Notes: generated from the sequence alone by a model not told the origin. Shown: positions 6,529-13,313, counted from the stretch's first letter. The stretch is DNA of 64,000 nt from Leifsonia shinshuensis (GCF_013410375.1 NZ_JACCFL010000001.1:2170001-2234000), one strand, 5' to 3'. Numbers and translations: made by a program.

Positions 6529-7914
6529 TTAGAAGGTCGGTGCGACCAGGCCGGTACCGGTGATGGTCACGATCGACTGCGGGAGGCGGTGCGCGAGGGC
6601 CATGTAGTTGTAGACGCGGGCGAACAGGCTGAGCTGGTTCGCGTAGGTCTGCTGGAACACCTCCGCGCGGATGGTGCCCTCGTACAGCCACGAGTCGTCG
6701 GCCTTCAGCACGAGGATGACATCCTGGTTCGTGCCGGTGCCGACGTTCGTCGGGATGTTCGGGTCGACGATCACGGGCAGGCCGAACATCTTGCCGACGA
6801 CGCCCTGCGCGTTGCCGTTGACCTGGACACCAGAGGCGTTGAGCGGGCCGTTGGCGTCGGGGAGGATCACGGCGCGGTTGGAGGCGTCGACCTGGACGGC
6901 CGCCCATGCCCAGCGGCGCGGGTGCATGACGATCGCGGACGCGGCGGCGAAGCGGCTGGTCTGGACGGTCTGCACGGCCTTGCCGATCTGTGCGTAGATC
7001 TTGCCGGCGCCCATGAAGGCGGGGCTCGCGTCGGTGTACGTCTGCACGGTCCCGGCGGCAGTGATGAGGCCGGACGGCTGCCCACCTGTGCCGCTGCCGT
7101 TGAGCACGAGCGATCCGACCTGGCGGGCGTAGTCGGCCATGAGGTCCTGGAGGATCACACGGTCCATGTGGCCGGCGATCGGGGACTGGTCGAACAACTG
7201 CTGGGCGACGGTCTGGCCGCCGGCGATCGTGATGACCTGCGCCGAGACGGTGCCGGTGCTGATGTCGGTCTGCTGGACGCCGGTGTTCTGGTTCGCCTGG
7301 ATCGCGGTCGCGGTGCCGGTGACGACCTTGGGCACGTTGATGACGTCGGTGCCGGCAGGCATCGGCAGGTTGGTCAGTGCGTCCGCGGTGGCGCGTGCGG
7401 GGCGCAGCGCCTCGATGTAATCGTCGATCAGCCACAGCGGCGGGACGAACTCGCCGCCGGCGCCACCGGTCGTGGAGATCGCGCGGACCTCCTTGGCTTT
7501 GGTGTCGCTGAATCCGCGGATGCTCTCGGTGACCTCCTTGCGGTGGCGGTCGAGACGCTCGCGAGCTGCGCTGTCGCCCTGGCGAGCGTCGAGCATGTCC
7601 TTGAAGTACGACGACCGGGACTCGGCGTTGTAGATGCCGCCGCGCGAGCTCGTCGTCGCCGGTCCGTCGAAGATGCCGAGACCGCGGATGTTGTCGGCGC
7701 GGCGCTGTCGGGTCTCGTCGGCCTCGCGGGCGGCCTGCAGCTTGTCGGTGAGGCTGCGGTGCTCGACGACCAGGGAGTCGACGTATGCCTGCTGAGTCTT
7801 GGAGATGCTGCGGTTGTGCTTCTCCGCAGTCTCGGTGATCTTGTCGATCTCGGTCTCGATCTCGCCCTGTCGGGCTTCCATGATCTGGATGGGGGTGCGG
7901 GTGTCAATGCTCAT
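6529..7914 (-). CDS. HK97-fold phage major capsid protein
   Basis: This 461-residue protein has the layout of HK97 gp5-type capsid proteins. A charged coiled-coil N-terminal region (about residues 10-80, EARQGEIETEIDKITETAEK) corresponds to the scaffold-like delta domain. A linker follows, then the shell domain from about residue 135 (AISTTGGAGGEFVPPLWL; LTNLPMPAGTDVINVPKV; GSLVLNGSGTGGQPSGL, the latter being a hallmark segment). The ATG at 7914 is chosen because GGAG lies 8 nt upstream; a GTG at 7923 is possible. In HK97-type phages the delta domain is removed by a protease encoded just upstream; no protease, portal or terminase is seen here, so particle assembly would need a helper. Length is normal and the frame intact. 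Confidence 0.88.
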   Translation of the reverse strand: MSIDTRTPIQIMEARQGEIETEIDKITETAEKHNRSISKTQQAYVDSLVVEHRSLTDKLQAAREADETRQRRADNIRGLGIFDGPATTSSRGGIYNAESRSSYFKDMLDARQGDSAARERLDRHRKEVTESIRGFSDTKAKEVRAISTTGGAGGEFVPPLWLIDDYIEALRPARATADALTNLPMPAGTDVINVPKVVTGTATAIQANQNTGVQQTDISTGTVSAQVITIAGGQTVAQQLFDQSPIAGHMDRVILQDLMADYARQVGSLVLNGSGTGGQPSGLITAAGTVQTYTDASPAFMGAGKIYAQIGKAVQTVQTSRFAAASAIVMHPRRWAWAAVQVDASNRAVILPDANGPLNASGVQVNGNAQGVVGKMFGLPVIVDPNIPTNVGTGTNQDVILVLKADDSWLYEGTIRAEVFQQTYANQLSLFARVYNYMALAHRLPQSIVTITGTGLVAPTF

Positions 7915-7987
7915 GATGGTCACTCCGGGATGTGGGCCGGATCTGATGCCGGCGCGTGGATGGGGAGGTAATCGGCGAGCGCGAATG

Positions 7988-8383
7988 TCATCCGACTTGC
8001 TCGTCGTACCCGGTGACCGAATCCACGGAATCTCGGGGTGAAAGCCTGGTCTCTTGCGGTGCCCCTCCAGGCTGTTGCCGCTCTTGTCCAGCTACCACGA
8101 CGGTAGCATCCTCCACCGACAGGGGCGGCGCGGCCGGCGGCGTGCCGTACACGAACTCAGCGCGGCGGAGGTCGACCCGCCATGACCCGGTAAGCCACCA
8201 GTCGAGCATGTCGACGTGCTGCTCGATGAGGCCGTTACGCAGGTGCGGGGACAGCGCGTTCATGTCCTCGACCGCGAGGCCTCGGATGACGCCGTGAATC
8301 TGAAGGTCGTGAGCGTGGGTGTGGACGACAGTGAGGATTCGGTCGAGGACGATTTCGGCGAGTGCGGGGTTGGGTCCGAGCAT
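7988..8383 (-). CDS. Hypothetical protein upstream of the capsid gene
   Basis: This 131-residue protein is not recognised. The N-terminal 75 residues are predicted helical (ALAEIVLDRILTVVHTHAHD, then LSPHLRNGLIEQHVDMLDWW); the C-terminal 50 are Pro/Gly/Asp-rich and probably disordered. The ATG is preceded by GAAGGA at 7-8 nt. It occupies the place where a phage would carry a protease or scaffold gene, but no Ser-His protease motif is visible. It might be a small accessory or capsid-related factor; that is speculation from position only. Confidence 0.6.
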   Translation of the reverse strand: MLGPNPALAEIVLDRILTVVHTHAHDLQIHGVIRGLAVEDMNALSPHLRNGLIEQHVDMLDWWLTGSWRVDLRRAEFVYGTPPAAPPLSVEDATVVVAGQERQQPGGAPQETRLSPRDSVDSVTGYDEQVG

Positions 8384-8400
8384 GGTGTTGTCCTTCGGGT

Positions 8401-8607
8401 TCAGCGGCGGCGCGTGAGGCGTCGTCGCGGGGTCTGACGGTTCGGGGTGATGCCGAGAGCGGCGTTGCGTTCGATCGCGCGCTGGTGGCGCTCCTGGGCG
8501 CGTTCCTGCTCGAGCTCGCGGTTAGCGGTGTCACAGTCGAAGCAGCGCGGCTGGAAGGCTTCGCCGACATGGCGGTCGCACCTGGCGCCGAGATCTTGGA
8601 TCGTCAT
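8401..8607 (-). CDS. Small Cys/His-rich basic protein, zinc-finger-like
   Basis: A 68-residue protein with C-x2-H-x8-C-x2-C spacing (CDRHVGEAFQPRCFDC, residues 10-25), a plausible zinc-binding knuckle, followed by a long charged helix (NRELEQERAQERHQRAIERN) and a very basic tail (RRRLTRRR). Its ATG overlaps the stop of the upstream gene (ATGA), so it is translationally coupled to the putative replication protein. A nucleic-acid-binding role is likely from composition; nothing more specific can be said. Confidence 0.65.
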   Translation of the reverse strand: MTIQDLGARCDRHVGEAFQPRCFDCDTANRELEQERAQERHQRAIERNAALGITPNRQTPRRRLTRRR

Positions 8608-9161
8608 GCTGACTTCCTCTCATCGGAGTTATCCACAGGCTGAAAGTGAGGTGCCCGCCCGGCGCTATTTCGTCCTCCTACTTCTCCTGATTTCTCTTCG
8701 TTCTCCTTGGGGGGACGGTGAGCGTCCGTCTCGGGGACGGTGAGCGTCCCCCTTGGGGGACGGTGAGCGTCCCCTGATGGGTGACGCTGAGCGTCCGCGC
8801 CGCGGCCGAGGCAGATCTCGAATTCGACAGTTCGGCCCGGGCGAGCTGACGCGACTTCCCGGATTGCGTGAGCGGCCTTGAGCGTTCGCAGCGCGCGCAC
8901 GATCGCTTTGTTGTCGGCGTCCCACTGGCGGCGTTGTTCGAGCGGTGCATCCGGCGGCGGCTCACGGTCGGGCATGAAGCGGCCGATCGCAAGGCCGAGC
9001 TGAGCCCGGCTGAGGTAAGAGCGACGCGCTGGCCGTTCAGCGGCGCCTGAGGCGTCGTCGAGTGAGCGCAAAGCCATGTAGACGAGCACGCAGCGGGGGA
9101 CGGGGTCGATCTGGTGAAGGTTGCAGTATGCGCTCGCCTCGAGCGCTAGCGTGGCCCCCAC
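8604..9161 (-). CDS. Putative replication/DNA-binding protein of the element
   Basis: This 185-residue protein starts at GTG 9161, one base after the upstream stop, with GGAG 9 nt before it; an upstream TTG at 9209 is less likely. The N-terminal half is helical (ALEASAYCNLHQID, VLVYMALRSLDD, SRAQLGLAIG, KAIVRALRTLKAAHAI) and ends in a wing-like ARPGRTVEFEICLG. This reads as a winged-helix DNA-binding domain of the kind found in phage replication initiators. The C-terminal third is disordered and repetitive (GDAHRPPRGTLTVP) because its DNA contains four iteron-like repeats. A Rep protein that binds repeats within its own gene is a known arrangement for small replicons. The family assignment is tentative. 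Confidence 0.55.
   Translation of the reverse strand: MGATLALEASAYCNLHQIDPVPRCVLVYMALRSLDDASGAAERPARRSYLSRAQLGLAIGRFMPDREPPPDAPLEQRRQWDADNKAIVRALRTLKAAHAIREVASARPGRTVEFEICLGRGADAQRHPSGDAHRPPRGTLTVPETDAHRPPKENEEKSGEVGGRNSAGRAPHFQPVDNSDERKSA
8713..8796. repeat. Iteron-like repeats within the putative rep gene
   Basis: GGACGGTGAGCGTCC occurs at 8713-8727, 8735-8749 and 8758-8772, with a diverged copy TGACGCTGAGCGTCC at 8782-8796. Each unit is itself an inverted repeat (GGACG-N5-CGTCC). Start-to-start spacings are 22, 23 and 24 bp, roughly two helical turns, and not all multiples of three, so the reading frame differs between copies. Conservation is therefore of DNA, not of peptide. This suits a replication origin or autoregulatory operator. 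Confidence 0.6.
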
Positions 9162-9162
9162 G

Positions 9163-9348
9163 TCAGAGGTCTCCGATGATTGCTTGCAGCGCGAGTGTGT
9201 CGCTGGCAATCCGGACGAGGTCCTGCGCGAGAGCGACGGCCTGGGCAGGCGTCAGATGCTCGGCCACAGTAGCTCCGTCTGGCCGTTCGATGCCGACCAC
9301 GACATCGAGATCTTCGCCGGACACGCCCGCTGCGGCGTAGGCGCTCAC
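9163..9348 (-). CDS. Small hypothetical protein of the element
   Basis: A 61-residue acidic helical protein starting with GTG and overlapping the upstream excisionase-like gene by 4 bp (GTGA). The second half (LTPAQAVALAQDLVRIASDTLALQAIIGDL) is one or two amphipathic helices, as in small dimerising or partner proteins. The downstream putative replication gene begins 1 nt after its stop. No family is recognised. Confidence 0.55.
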   Translation of the reverse strand: MSAYAAAGVSGEDLDVVVGIERPDGATVAEHLTPAQAVALAQDLVRIASDTLALQAIIGDL

Positions 9349-9524
9349 AGTGCGCGCCCGAGCGCGTTGAGGCTCGCGGAGGATACACGGATCAGGCGGG
9401 GGCCGACGCGCTCGGCCTTGATGCGACCTGCGCTGATGTAGCGACGGATCGTCTTGTGATCGACGCGAAGAAGTTCAGCGGCTTCGCGGATGGTGAGCCA
9501 GGCGGGAAGGTCAGAGGGCACCAC
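9345..9524 (-). CDS. Excisionase-family helix-turn-helix protein
   Basis: This 59-residue protein begins at tandem GTG codons (9519-9524) behind GAGGAGAGA. The sequence PAWLTIREAAELLRVDHKTI, then RRYISAGRIKAERVGPRLIR, is the classic excisionase/MerR-like HTH_17 module: REAAELL helix, turn, recognition helix, and a basic wing. Such proteins bend DNA at attachment sites to favour excision and often act as transcriptional regulators. It is the first gene of the leftward block, and upstream of it lies a palindrome-rich region that shares the TTGTGTCCA motif with the right attachment arm, which suggests that this protein binds both. Confidence 0.8.
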   Translation of the reverse strand: MVPSDLPAWLTIREAAELLRVDHKTIRRYISAGRIKAERVGPRLIRVSSASLNALGRAL

Positions 9525-9603
9525 GATTCTCTCCTCGGATGAGGTCGGAATCGAGGTGGTGTCTGTGATCTATGTCGAGGTAGCGACCTAGCGCTATCCG
9601 ACT

Positions 9604-9703
9604 GCTTCGGCCTTGCGAAGCGATGCAGCCCGGCGTCGATTGTCTCGGTTGAGACGATCTCAGACTAAGGCATTTGTGTCCACATAAATGCGGACATGGT
9701 CCG
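9604..9703. promoter_or_regulatory. Palindrome-rich control region of the element's leftward block
   Basis: Four adjacent inverted repeats occur here. They are GCTTCG/CGAAGC at 9604-9621; ATTGTCTC/GAGACGAT at 9639-9658 (one mismatch); CATTTGTGTCCACATAAATG at 9671-9690 (one mismatch); and CGGAC-ATG-GTCCG at 9691-9703. The third contains TTGTGTCCA, also present at 11392-11400. No genes lie between the terminator at 9714 and the start at 9524, so the promoter of the leftward block must be here. Confidence 0.55.
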
Positions 9704-9713
9704 GCGTGTCACA

Positions 9714-9753
9714 GAACGAAGCCCCACAGCCGTAACGGCTGGGGGCTTCGTTC
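9714..9753. terminator. Strong hairpin terminator
   Basis: GAACGAAGCCCC(A)CAGCC pairs with GGCTGGGGGCTTCGTTC across a 5-nt loop; a single bulged base is the only defect. It ends the leftward 10093-9767 transcript and insulates the next promoter. Confidence 0.8.
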
Positions 9754-9766
9754 ACACCGGCCAGAA

Positions 9767-10093
9767 TCAGCAATTCAGGGCTGAGTGAATCGTACGCAAC
9801 TGCCTCGCAACGTCTTCGAAGTCTGCGGCGAGGTCAGCAATGTCTTCGATGCGGACAGTGCGGTTGTAGGAAGCATCGAGGTTGTAGCGCTCGCGGCCGG
9901 CGGTCGCGTCGAGAGTGCGCCAGAGGATGATTGCGCCGGGGTCCGGGTTCTCGCTGTCTTCAATTCCGTGCTTGAGGACGATGTCAGGCCCGGCGTGAAG
10001 TAAGGTCGCGTGGGATTCGGCCTCGTCGTCGCGGTGACCTTCGCACCATCCGACGAGGGTGCATTCAACGATGTTCGATGTAAAATGTGACAC
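9767..10093 (-). CDS. Hypothetical protein between integrase and excisionase genes
   Basis: A 108-residue acidic protein. The GTG at 10093 is chosen because AAAGGAAA lies 7 nt upstream; extending the frame to 10183 would run through a terminator and into the integrase gene. It contains a Cys/His-containing N-terminus (VECTLVGWCEGHRDDEAESH) and a C-terminal helix (ADLAADFEDVARQLRTIHSAL). Its region has noticeably more A/T-rich segments than the host genes. No family is recognised. It lies in the position of a repressor or immunity gene but shows no clear helix-turn-helix. Confidence 0.6.
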   Translation of the reverse strand: MSHFTSNIVECTLVGWCEGHRDDEAESHATLLHAGPDIVLKHGIEDSENPDPGAIILWRTLDATAGRERYNLDASYNRTVRIEDIADLAADFEDVARQLRTIHSALNC

Positions 10094-10125
10094 GGTTCGT
10101 TTTCCTTTGCTGGTTGCGGATTGCG

Positions 10126-10155
10126 CCCCTGGAACCGCCGTGAACGGTTCCGGGG
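10126..10155. terminator. Hairpin terminator after the integrase gene
   Basis: CCCCTGGAACCG at 10126-10137 pairs with CGGTTCC then GGGG at 10145-10155, with a 7-nt loop and one unpaired T. It lies 15 bp beyond the integrase stop (minus direction) and before the next start. Confidence 0.55.
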
Positions 10156-10169
10156 GCATTTTCATGCCG

Positions 10170-11345
10170 TCAGTTGGCGGCAAGCTCTGACATTCGGCGG
10201 ACGAGTTCAGCGTCGCGGCCGGCGGTGTGTTGGTAACGCATGGCGGCCGCGACAGTCGAGTGCCCTAGGCGCTCCTGGATCTCCTTCAGCGTGGCACCGG
10301 TCTGGGCGAATCGTGTAGCGCCGTAGTGGCGCAGCGCATGGAACGGCATGTCGGATCGCTTCGCCGCGTCACGAGCCGGATACCAGTGCTTCACGAACGT
10401 CGATTCAGCCAAGTGGCTTGAGCCGTCAGCGGCCGGGAACAGCAGAGAGTCGGGAAAGCTACCGACATTGTCTTTCAGATGCGCCAGGATCTCGCCGTGA
10501 ATGTGCGGCGGCAAGGCGATCGATCGCACTCCGGCCTCGCTCTTGGTCTTGCCGACTGTGTACCCGATCCCCGTTGTGTGCGTGACGGCGCGAGCTACGT
10601 CGATGATGATGGCTTCGACGTCGCGCCCATTCTTGATGATCCGCACGTCTTTTCGGCGTAGCTCGGTGAGCTCGCCGTATCGGCATCCGGCCCAAGCCGC
10701 GATGAGGACAGCAGCTTTGTAGCGGGGCGTGATCGCATCAAGGATCTTTTGCAGCTCGGCCGCGGTCGGGGGAGCGACCTTCTTGCCCGTGGACGCATTC
10801 TGTGCACCGCGGATCATGCAGGGGTTGCTGGTAATTCTGCGGTCCTCGATTGCCGTCGCCATGATCGACTTGAGAAGGCCGTATGCCCTCGCGGTCTGCG
10901 TCTTTCGTCCCGTCTCGAGCTCAGCCGCATACCAGGCGCGAACCATCTCCGGTGTGACCATCGCGAGTCGTTCGCCTGTGAGCGGTGCCAGGCTGCCACG
11001 TAAGAGACGTTCGTACTCAACGCGTGTCCGAGGGCGCAGGCCCTCGCCGTGCCGATTGACGCGTGTCCTTAGCCAGTGCTCCGCGTACTCGCCGAGCGTG
11101 TCGGCTCTTGCCTTCTTGGCGGTGCCGACCTGCGCGGCGTCGCTTGGTGACCAGTCCCCGCTCAGAAGCTTGGCATGCTGGATCGCTAGCCATCCTCGCG
11201 CGTCGGTCGGGGTGTCGAAGGTGTGCGGCGCGTTGTATCGCTCTCCGTCGAGTCCGACGTAGCTGGCTTGATAACGCCCCGATGAGCGTTGCCGGATGGC
11301 GCCGAAGGACTCGCGCCGTTTGCGCTTGGTCTGCTTCGTGGCCAT
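10170..11345 (-). CDS. int: Tyrosine-type site-specific integrase
   Basis: This 391-residue integrase catalyses recombination between the element's attP and the tRNA-Val attB. The N-terminal 60 residues are basic (MATKQTKRKRRESFGAIRQR) and form the arm-binding domain, followed by a SAM-like core-binding domain (about 80-180). The catalytic domain holds all expected residues: Arg222 (AGCRYGEL), Lys near 266-268 (VGKTKSEAG), His336-x-x-Arg339 (HALRHYG), His362 (LGH) and the nucleophile Tyr371 (MRYQH). The ATG at 11345 has GGGAG upstream; an extension to 11426 would cover the arm-site repeats and is unlikely. The gene reads away from attR and its promoter region overlaps five 10-bp repeats, so integrase and excisionase binding probably control it. 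Full length, so the enzyme may be active. Confidence 0.95.
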   Translation of the reverse strand: MATKQTKRKRRESFGAIRQRSSGRYQASYVGLDGERYNAPHTFDTPTDARGWLAIQHAKLLSGDWSPSDAAQVGTAKKARADTLGEYAEHWLRTRVNRHGEGLRPRTRVEYERLLRGSLAPLTGERLAMVTPEMVRAWYAAELETGRKTQTARAYGLLKSIMATAIEDRRITSNPCMIRGAQNASTGKKVAPPTAAELQKILDAITPRYKAAVLIAAWAGCRYGELTELRRKDVRIIKNGRDVEAIIIDVARAVTHTTGIGYTVGKTKSEAGVRSIALPPHIHGEILAHLKDNVGSFPDSLLFPAADGSSHLAESTFVKHWYPARDAAKRSDMPFHALRHYGATRFAQTGATLKEIQERLGHSTVAAAMRYQHTAGRDAELVRRMSELAAN

Positions 11346-11360
11346 GTCACTCCCTAGGGT

Positions 11361-11410
11361 TGGGCAATACCGGGCAATATCTCGTGTCCACTTGTGTCCA
11401 TTTGTGGATA
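11361..11410 (+). repeat. Right-arm recombination sites: five consecutive ~10-bp units
   Basis: Two integrase-type units, TGGGCAATAC and CGGGCAATAT, are followed without gap by three units CTCGTGTCCA, CTTGTGTCCA and TTTGTGGATA. The first two match the left-end arm sites. The last three share GTGTCCA/GTGGATA at 10-bp period, the pattern of a cooperatively bound excisionase. All lie between the integrase start and attR. Confidence 0.65.
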
Positions 11411-11505
11411 ACAGTGACCTTAACACGACGCCGCCAAAATCCGCACCAAATCAACGAAATCAGCCCCGGAATGGCGTCATCACGCGGAAGTTGTCCAGTA
11501 GCCCT

Positions 11506-11534
11506 GTCACTGGTTCGATCCCAGTATCGCCCAC
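11506..11534 (+). repeat. attR core: duplicated tRNA-Val 3' end
   Basis: 29 bp identical to 3080-3108. The rest of a tRNA is absent, so this is the remnant of the original host tRNA 3' end displaced by integration. It is followed by the original host terminator. Confidence 0.9.
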
Positions 11535-11540
11535 AGAAAT

Positions 11541-11566
11541 GAAACCCCCGGGAGACCGGGGGTTTC
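11541..11566. terminator. Original host tRNA-Val terminator
   Basis: GAAACCCCCGG, loop GAGA, CCGGGGGTTTC, then TTCG and a T-run. It now lies downstream of attR with no tRNA before it. Its stem matches the element-borne terminator at 3113-3136. Confidence 0.8.
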
Positions 11567-11846
11567 TTCGTTTTTCGCCAAGGTTTCGAGCGATTGAACG
11601 CTAACCGGACCATGCCCACCGTGAACCGGAGGCGGACCGTCGGCGGACCGATATGCGTGACAACACGCGCCCGTGTACGTCGTGGTCCACGACCCGCCGG
11701 CCGGTCGGGCGTCACCGCGGCGGTGTGAAACGCGGTTCACTCATACCCGGCTCTGAGGGGCGCTGATGGGTTCGGTGCCTGTCGTCTTCCCGATATGGCG
11801 TAAGCGCATGCCGGAGCGTAGACCTGGTTAATCACGGGAGGCCACG
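11567..11846. other. Intergenic region, nothing recognised
   Basis: The stretch between the old tRNA terminator and the next gene holds no convincing open frame or RNA. Only the Shine-Dalgarno GGGAGG just before the GTG at 11847 is clear. Confidence 0.5.
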
Positions 11847-12602
11847 GTGAAGATCAGGGATCGCGAGCGGATGCTGGAAGCGGTGAAGCGGGCGCAGTTC
11901 GAAGCGAGCACCAACTACGTGGCTGCCGCGCGAGTGCTCGCTCATTCGAACGTGCGTACGGGGATGGAGCTCATCTCCGTTCTGGACGGAGAGGCCACGC
12001 CGGCCAAGCTCGGCGGCAGGAGAGATGGCTTGCGGGCCGCTCTCTCCGTCATCCGTTCCAAGGAGTTCCTGGAGCAGCCGTCGTCGAGGTTCCGCAACGA
12101 ACACGGCGGCACGTATTCCCTCTCGGTGGACGACCCGGGGTGGGATTTCTGGGCGGACGACGACCCGGACGGTTTCCTTTACGGCCTGGTCGAGCCGGTG
12201 AGACACGCAACTCATCACCTCGTGGAGGCGATGATCCCCGAATGGAACGCGGAACGGACCCCCGTTCTGTGGTCGCTCGATTTCGGCGAGCTCTCGTCGG
12301 AAACCGTCTACTTCGCGAGGAACGACCGGGGCTACGCGTACATGGCTCTCGGGGCGGCTGAACCAGTTGCGAAGAGTGGGTGGGAGCCGCGACTCAGCGA
12401 TTTCACCGTCCAACTGGATCGGACCCGGAGAGCGTTGACCGAGGCGATCGCGGCGGTGACCCCGATACTGGATGCGCCTGCTCTGGCGGGCGTCTGCTGG
12501 CAGTACTTCACCGAGGCGCACGGCCTTCGAGGCGACGGGAGCGATCCTCGATGGGACGCAGTCCGGAACGCTTCGCTGGGTTCCTCGACCGTGATGTCGT
12601 AG
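11847..12602 (+). CDS. Hypothetical protein
   Basis: This 251-residue soluble protein starts at GTG behind GGGAGGCC. It is rich in Trp and charged residues, with an N-terminal amphipathic helix (RDRERMLEAVKRAQFEASTN) and a middle part with GGTYSLSVDDPGWDFWADDD. There is no signal peptide, membrane segment or motif that I recognise. It is the first host-side gene after the integration site. A 123-bp gap separates it from the next plus-strand gene. Confidence 0.65.
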   Translation: MKIRDRERMLEAVKRAQFEASTNYVAAARVLAHSNVRTGMELISVLDGEATPAKLGGRRDGLRAALSVIRSKEFLEQPSSRFRNEHGGTYSLSVDDPGWDFWADDDPDGFLYGLVEPVRHATHHLVEAMIPEWNAERTPVLWSLDFGELSSETVYFARNDRGYAYMALGAAEPVAKSGWEPRLSDFTVQLDRTRRALTEAIAAVTPILDAPALAGVCWQYFTEAHGLRGDGSDPRWDAVRNASLGSSTVMS

Positions 12603-12725
12603 GCCACAGCTCGACCCGAGGCACTGACCCGTACGCGCTAGCTCGCTGGGCCGGCACTGGCCGCATCGGGCGCCGCGCCGATCGACCCTTGCGAAGCATC
12701 GAGGCCCCGTGATCGTCTTGCCCTC

Positions 12726-13313
12726 GTGAACTTCTTTCCGGCGGACCCACTCGAAGACGGGCCCGAGGGTTCAGACCACGTCCCTGCGCCGTGGTGGAAG
12801 CCCTCCGACGAGGAGCTCCCGGCGGCCCTCCCGATCGGCGAGACCATCGCGCTTACCGACAGAGTCGCCATGATTCTCACAACCGCGCGCGTGTACAGCA
12901 ACGGTGTCGAACTCGTAGTCGAGCGCCGCATCCGACGCGGGAACACGAGTCGGCGGGACTGGCAGGAGCTGCAGTCGCGGATGCACGACCACTTCGGCCG
13001 CTTCGATCCGGAACGGTTGCGGTATGGGGCCGTCCTGGGGGACGGCCAGAAACTCATCCTCGATCTGCCGTCGGGACTCTACGGTGTCGCTCCCGAACGG
13101 CACTCACTTACGCACACCCGCGGCAACGGCGGCGGATCGGAGGACTTCTATACCTTCGAGGATGGAATGTGGCTGTGGCCTCTGCCGCCGGAAGGGCCGC
13201 TCGAGGTCGTCGCGCAGTGGCCGGCCTTCGGGGTGCCGGAGTCGCACGTGGTGCTCGACAGCGCGCCGCTTCTCGCGCTGGCCTCGCAGGCGCGTCCCCT
13301 GTGGGGCTCGTAG
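12726..13313 (+). CDS. Hypothetical protein
   Basis: A 195-residue protein, predicted cytoplasmic and beta-rich. The beginning MNFFPADPLEDGPEGSDHVP, then PAPWWKPSDEELPAALPIGE, is Pro/Trp-rich, followed by IALTDRVAMILTTARVYSNG and VELVVERRIRR. The C-terminal part has FYTFEDGMWLWPLPPEGPLE and VVAQWPAFGVPE. This pattern is common in short actinobacterial proteins of unknown function; no role can be given. GTG start; the Shine-Dalgarno is weak. The next gene follows after 63 bp on the same strand. Confidence 0.7.
   Translation: MNFFPADPLEDGPEGSDHVPAPWWKPSDEELPAALPIGETIALTDRVAMILTTARVYSNGVELVVERRIRRGNTSRRDWQELQSRMHDHFGRFDPERLRYGAVLGDGQKLILDLPSGLYGVAPERHSLTHTRGNGGGSEDFYTFEDGMWLWPLPPEGPLEVVAQWPAFGVPESHVVLDSAPLLALASQARPLWGS

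Larger units (their letters stand above)
3080..11534. mobile_element. Integrated satellite-like element in tRNA-Val(GAC), about 8.4 kb
   Basis: The element is bounded by a perfect 29-bp direct repeat of the tRNA-Val 3' end and carries a tyrosine integrase next to the right end. A leftward block (9524 to 4161) holds, in order, an excisionase-like protein, a small unknown, a putative replication protein with internal iteron-like repeats, a zinc-finger-like small protein, an unknown, an HK97-fold major capsid protein and a minor tail protein. Two short rightward genes lie at the left end. No terminase, portal, maturation protease, tape measure, holin or endolysin is visible. This fits either a phage satellite with structural genes or a deletion-reduced prophage. 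The ordered, compact gene block favours the former; the broken gene at 3823-4018 is a sign of decay. Confidence 0.85.

Noticed and set aside
6529..7914. Capsid protein as an encapsulin nanocompartment shell
   Set aside because: Encapsulins lack the coiled-coil delta domain and are shorter; the N-terminal coiled coil and the tail gene next to it indicate a phage capsid.
8713..8796. CRISPR array
   Set aside because: The repeats are 15 bp with spacers of 7-9 bp, inside a coding gene, with no cas genes. They fit iterons, not CRISPR. No other CRISPR-like array was seen in the window.
9162..9209. Start of the putative rep gene at TTG 9209
   Set aside because: It would overlap the upstream gene by 47 bp. 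GTG 9161 lies 1 bp after that gene's stop and has GGAG at proper distance.
10094..10183. N-terminal extension of the 9767-10093 gene to an ATG at 10183
   Set aside because: It would cross a hairpin terminator and overlap the integrase end. GTG 10093 has a clear ribosome binding site.
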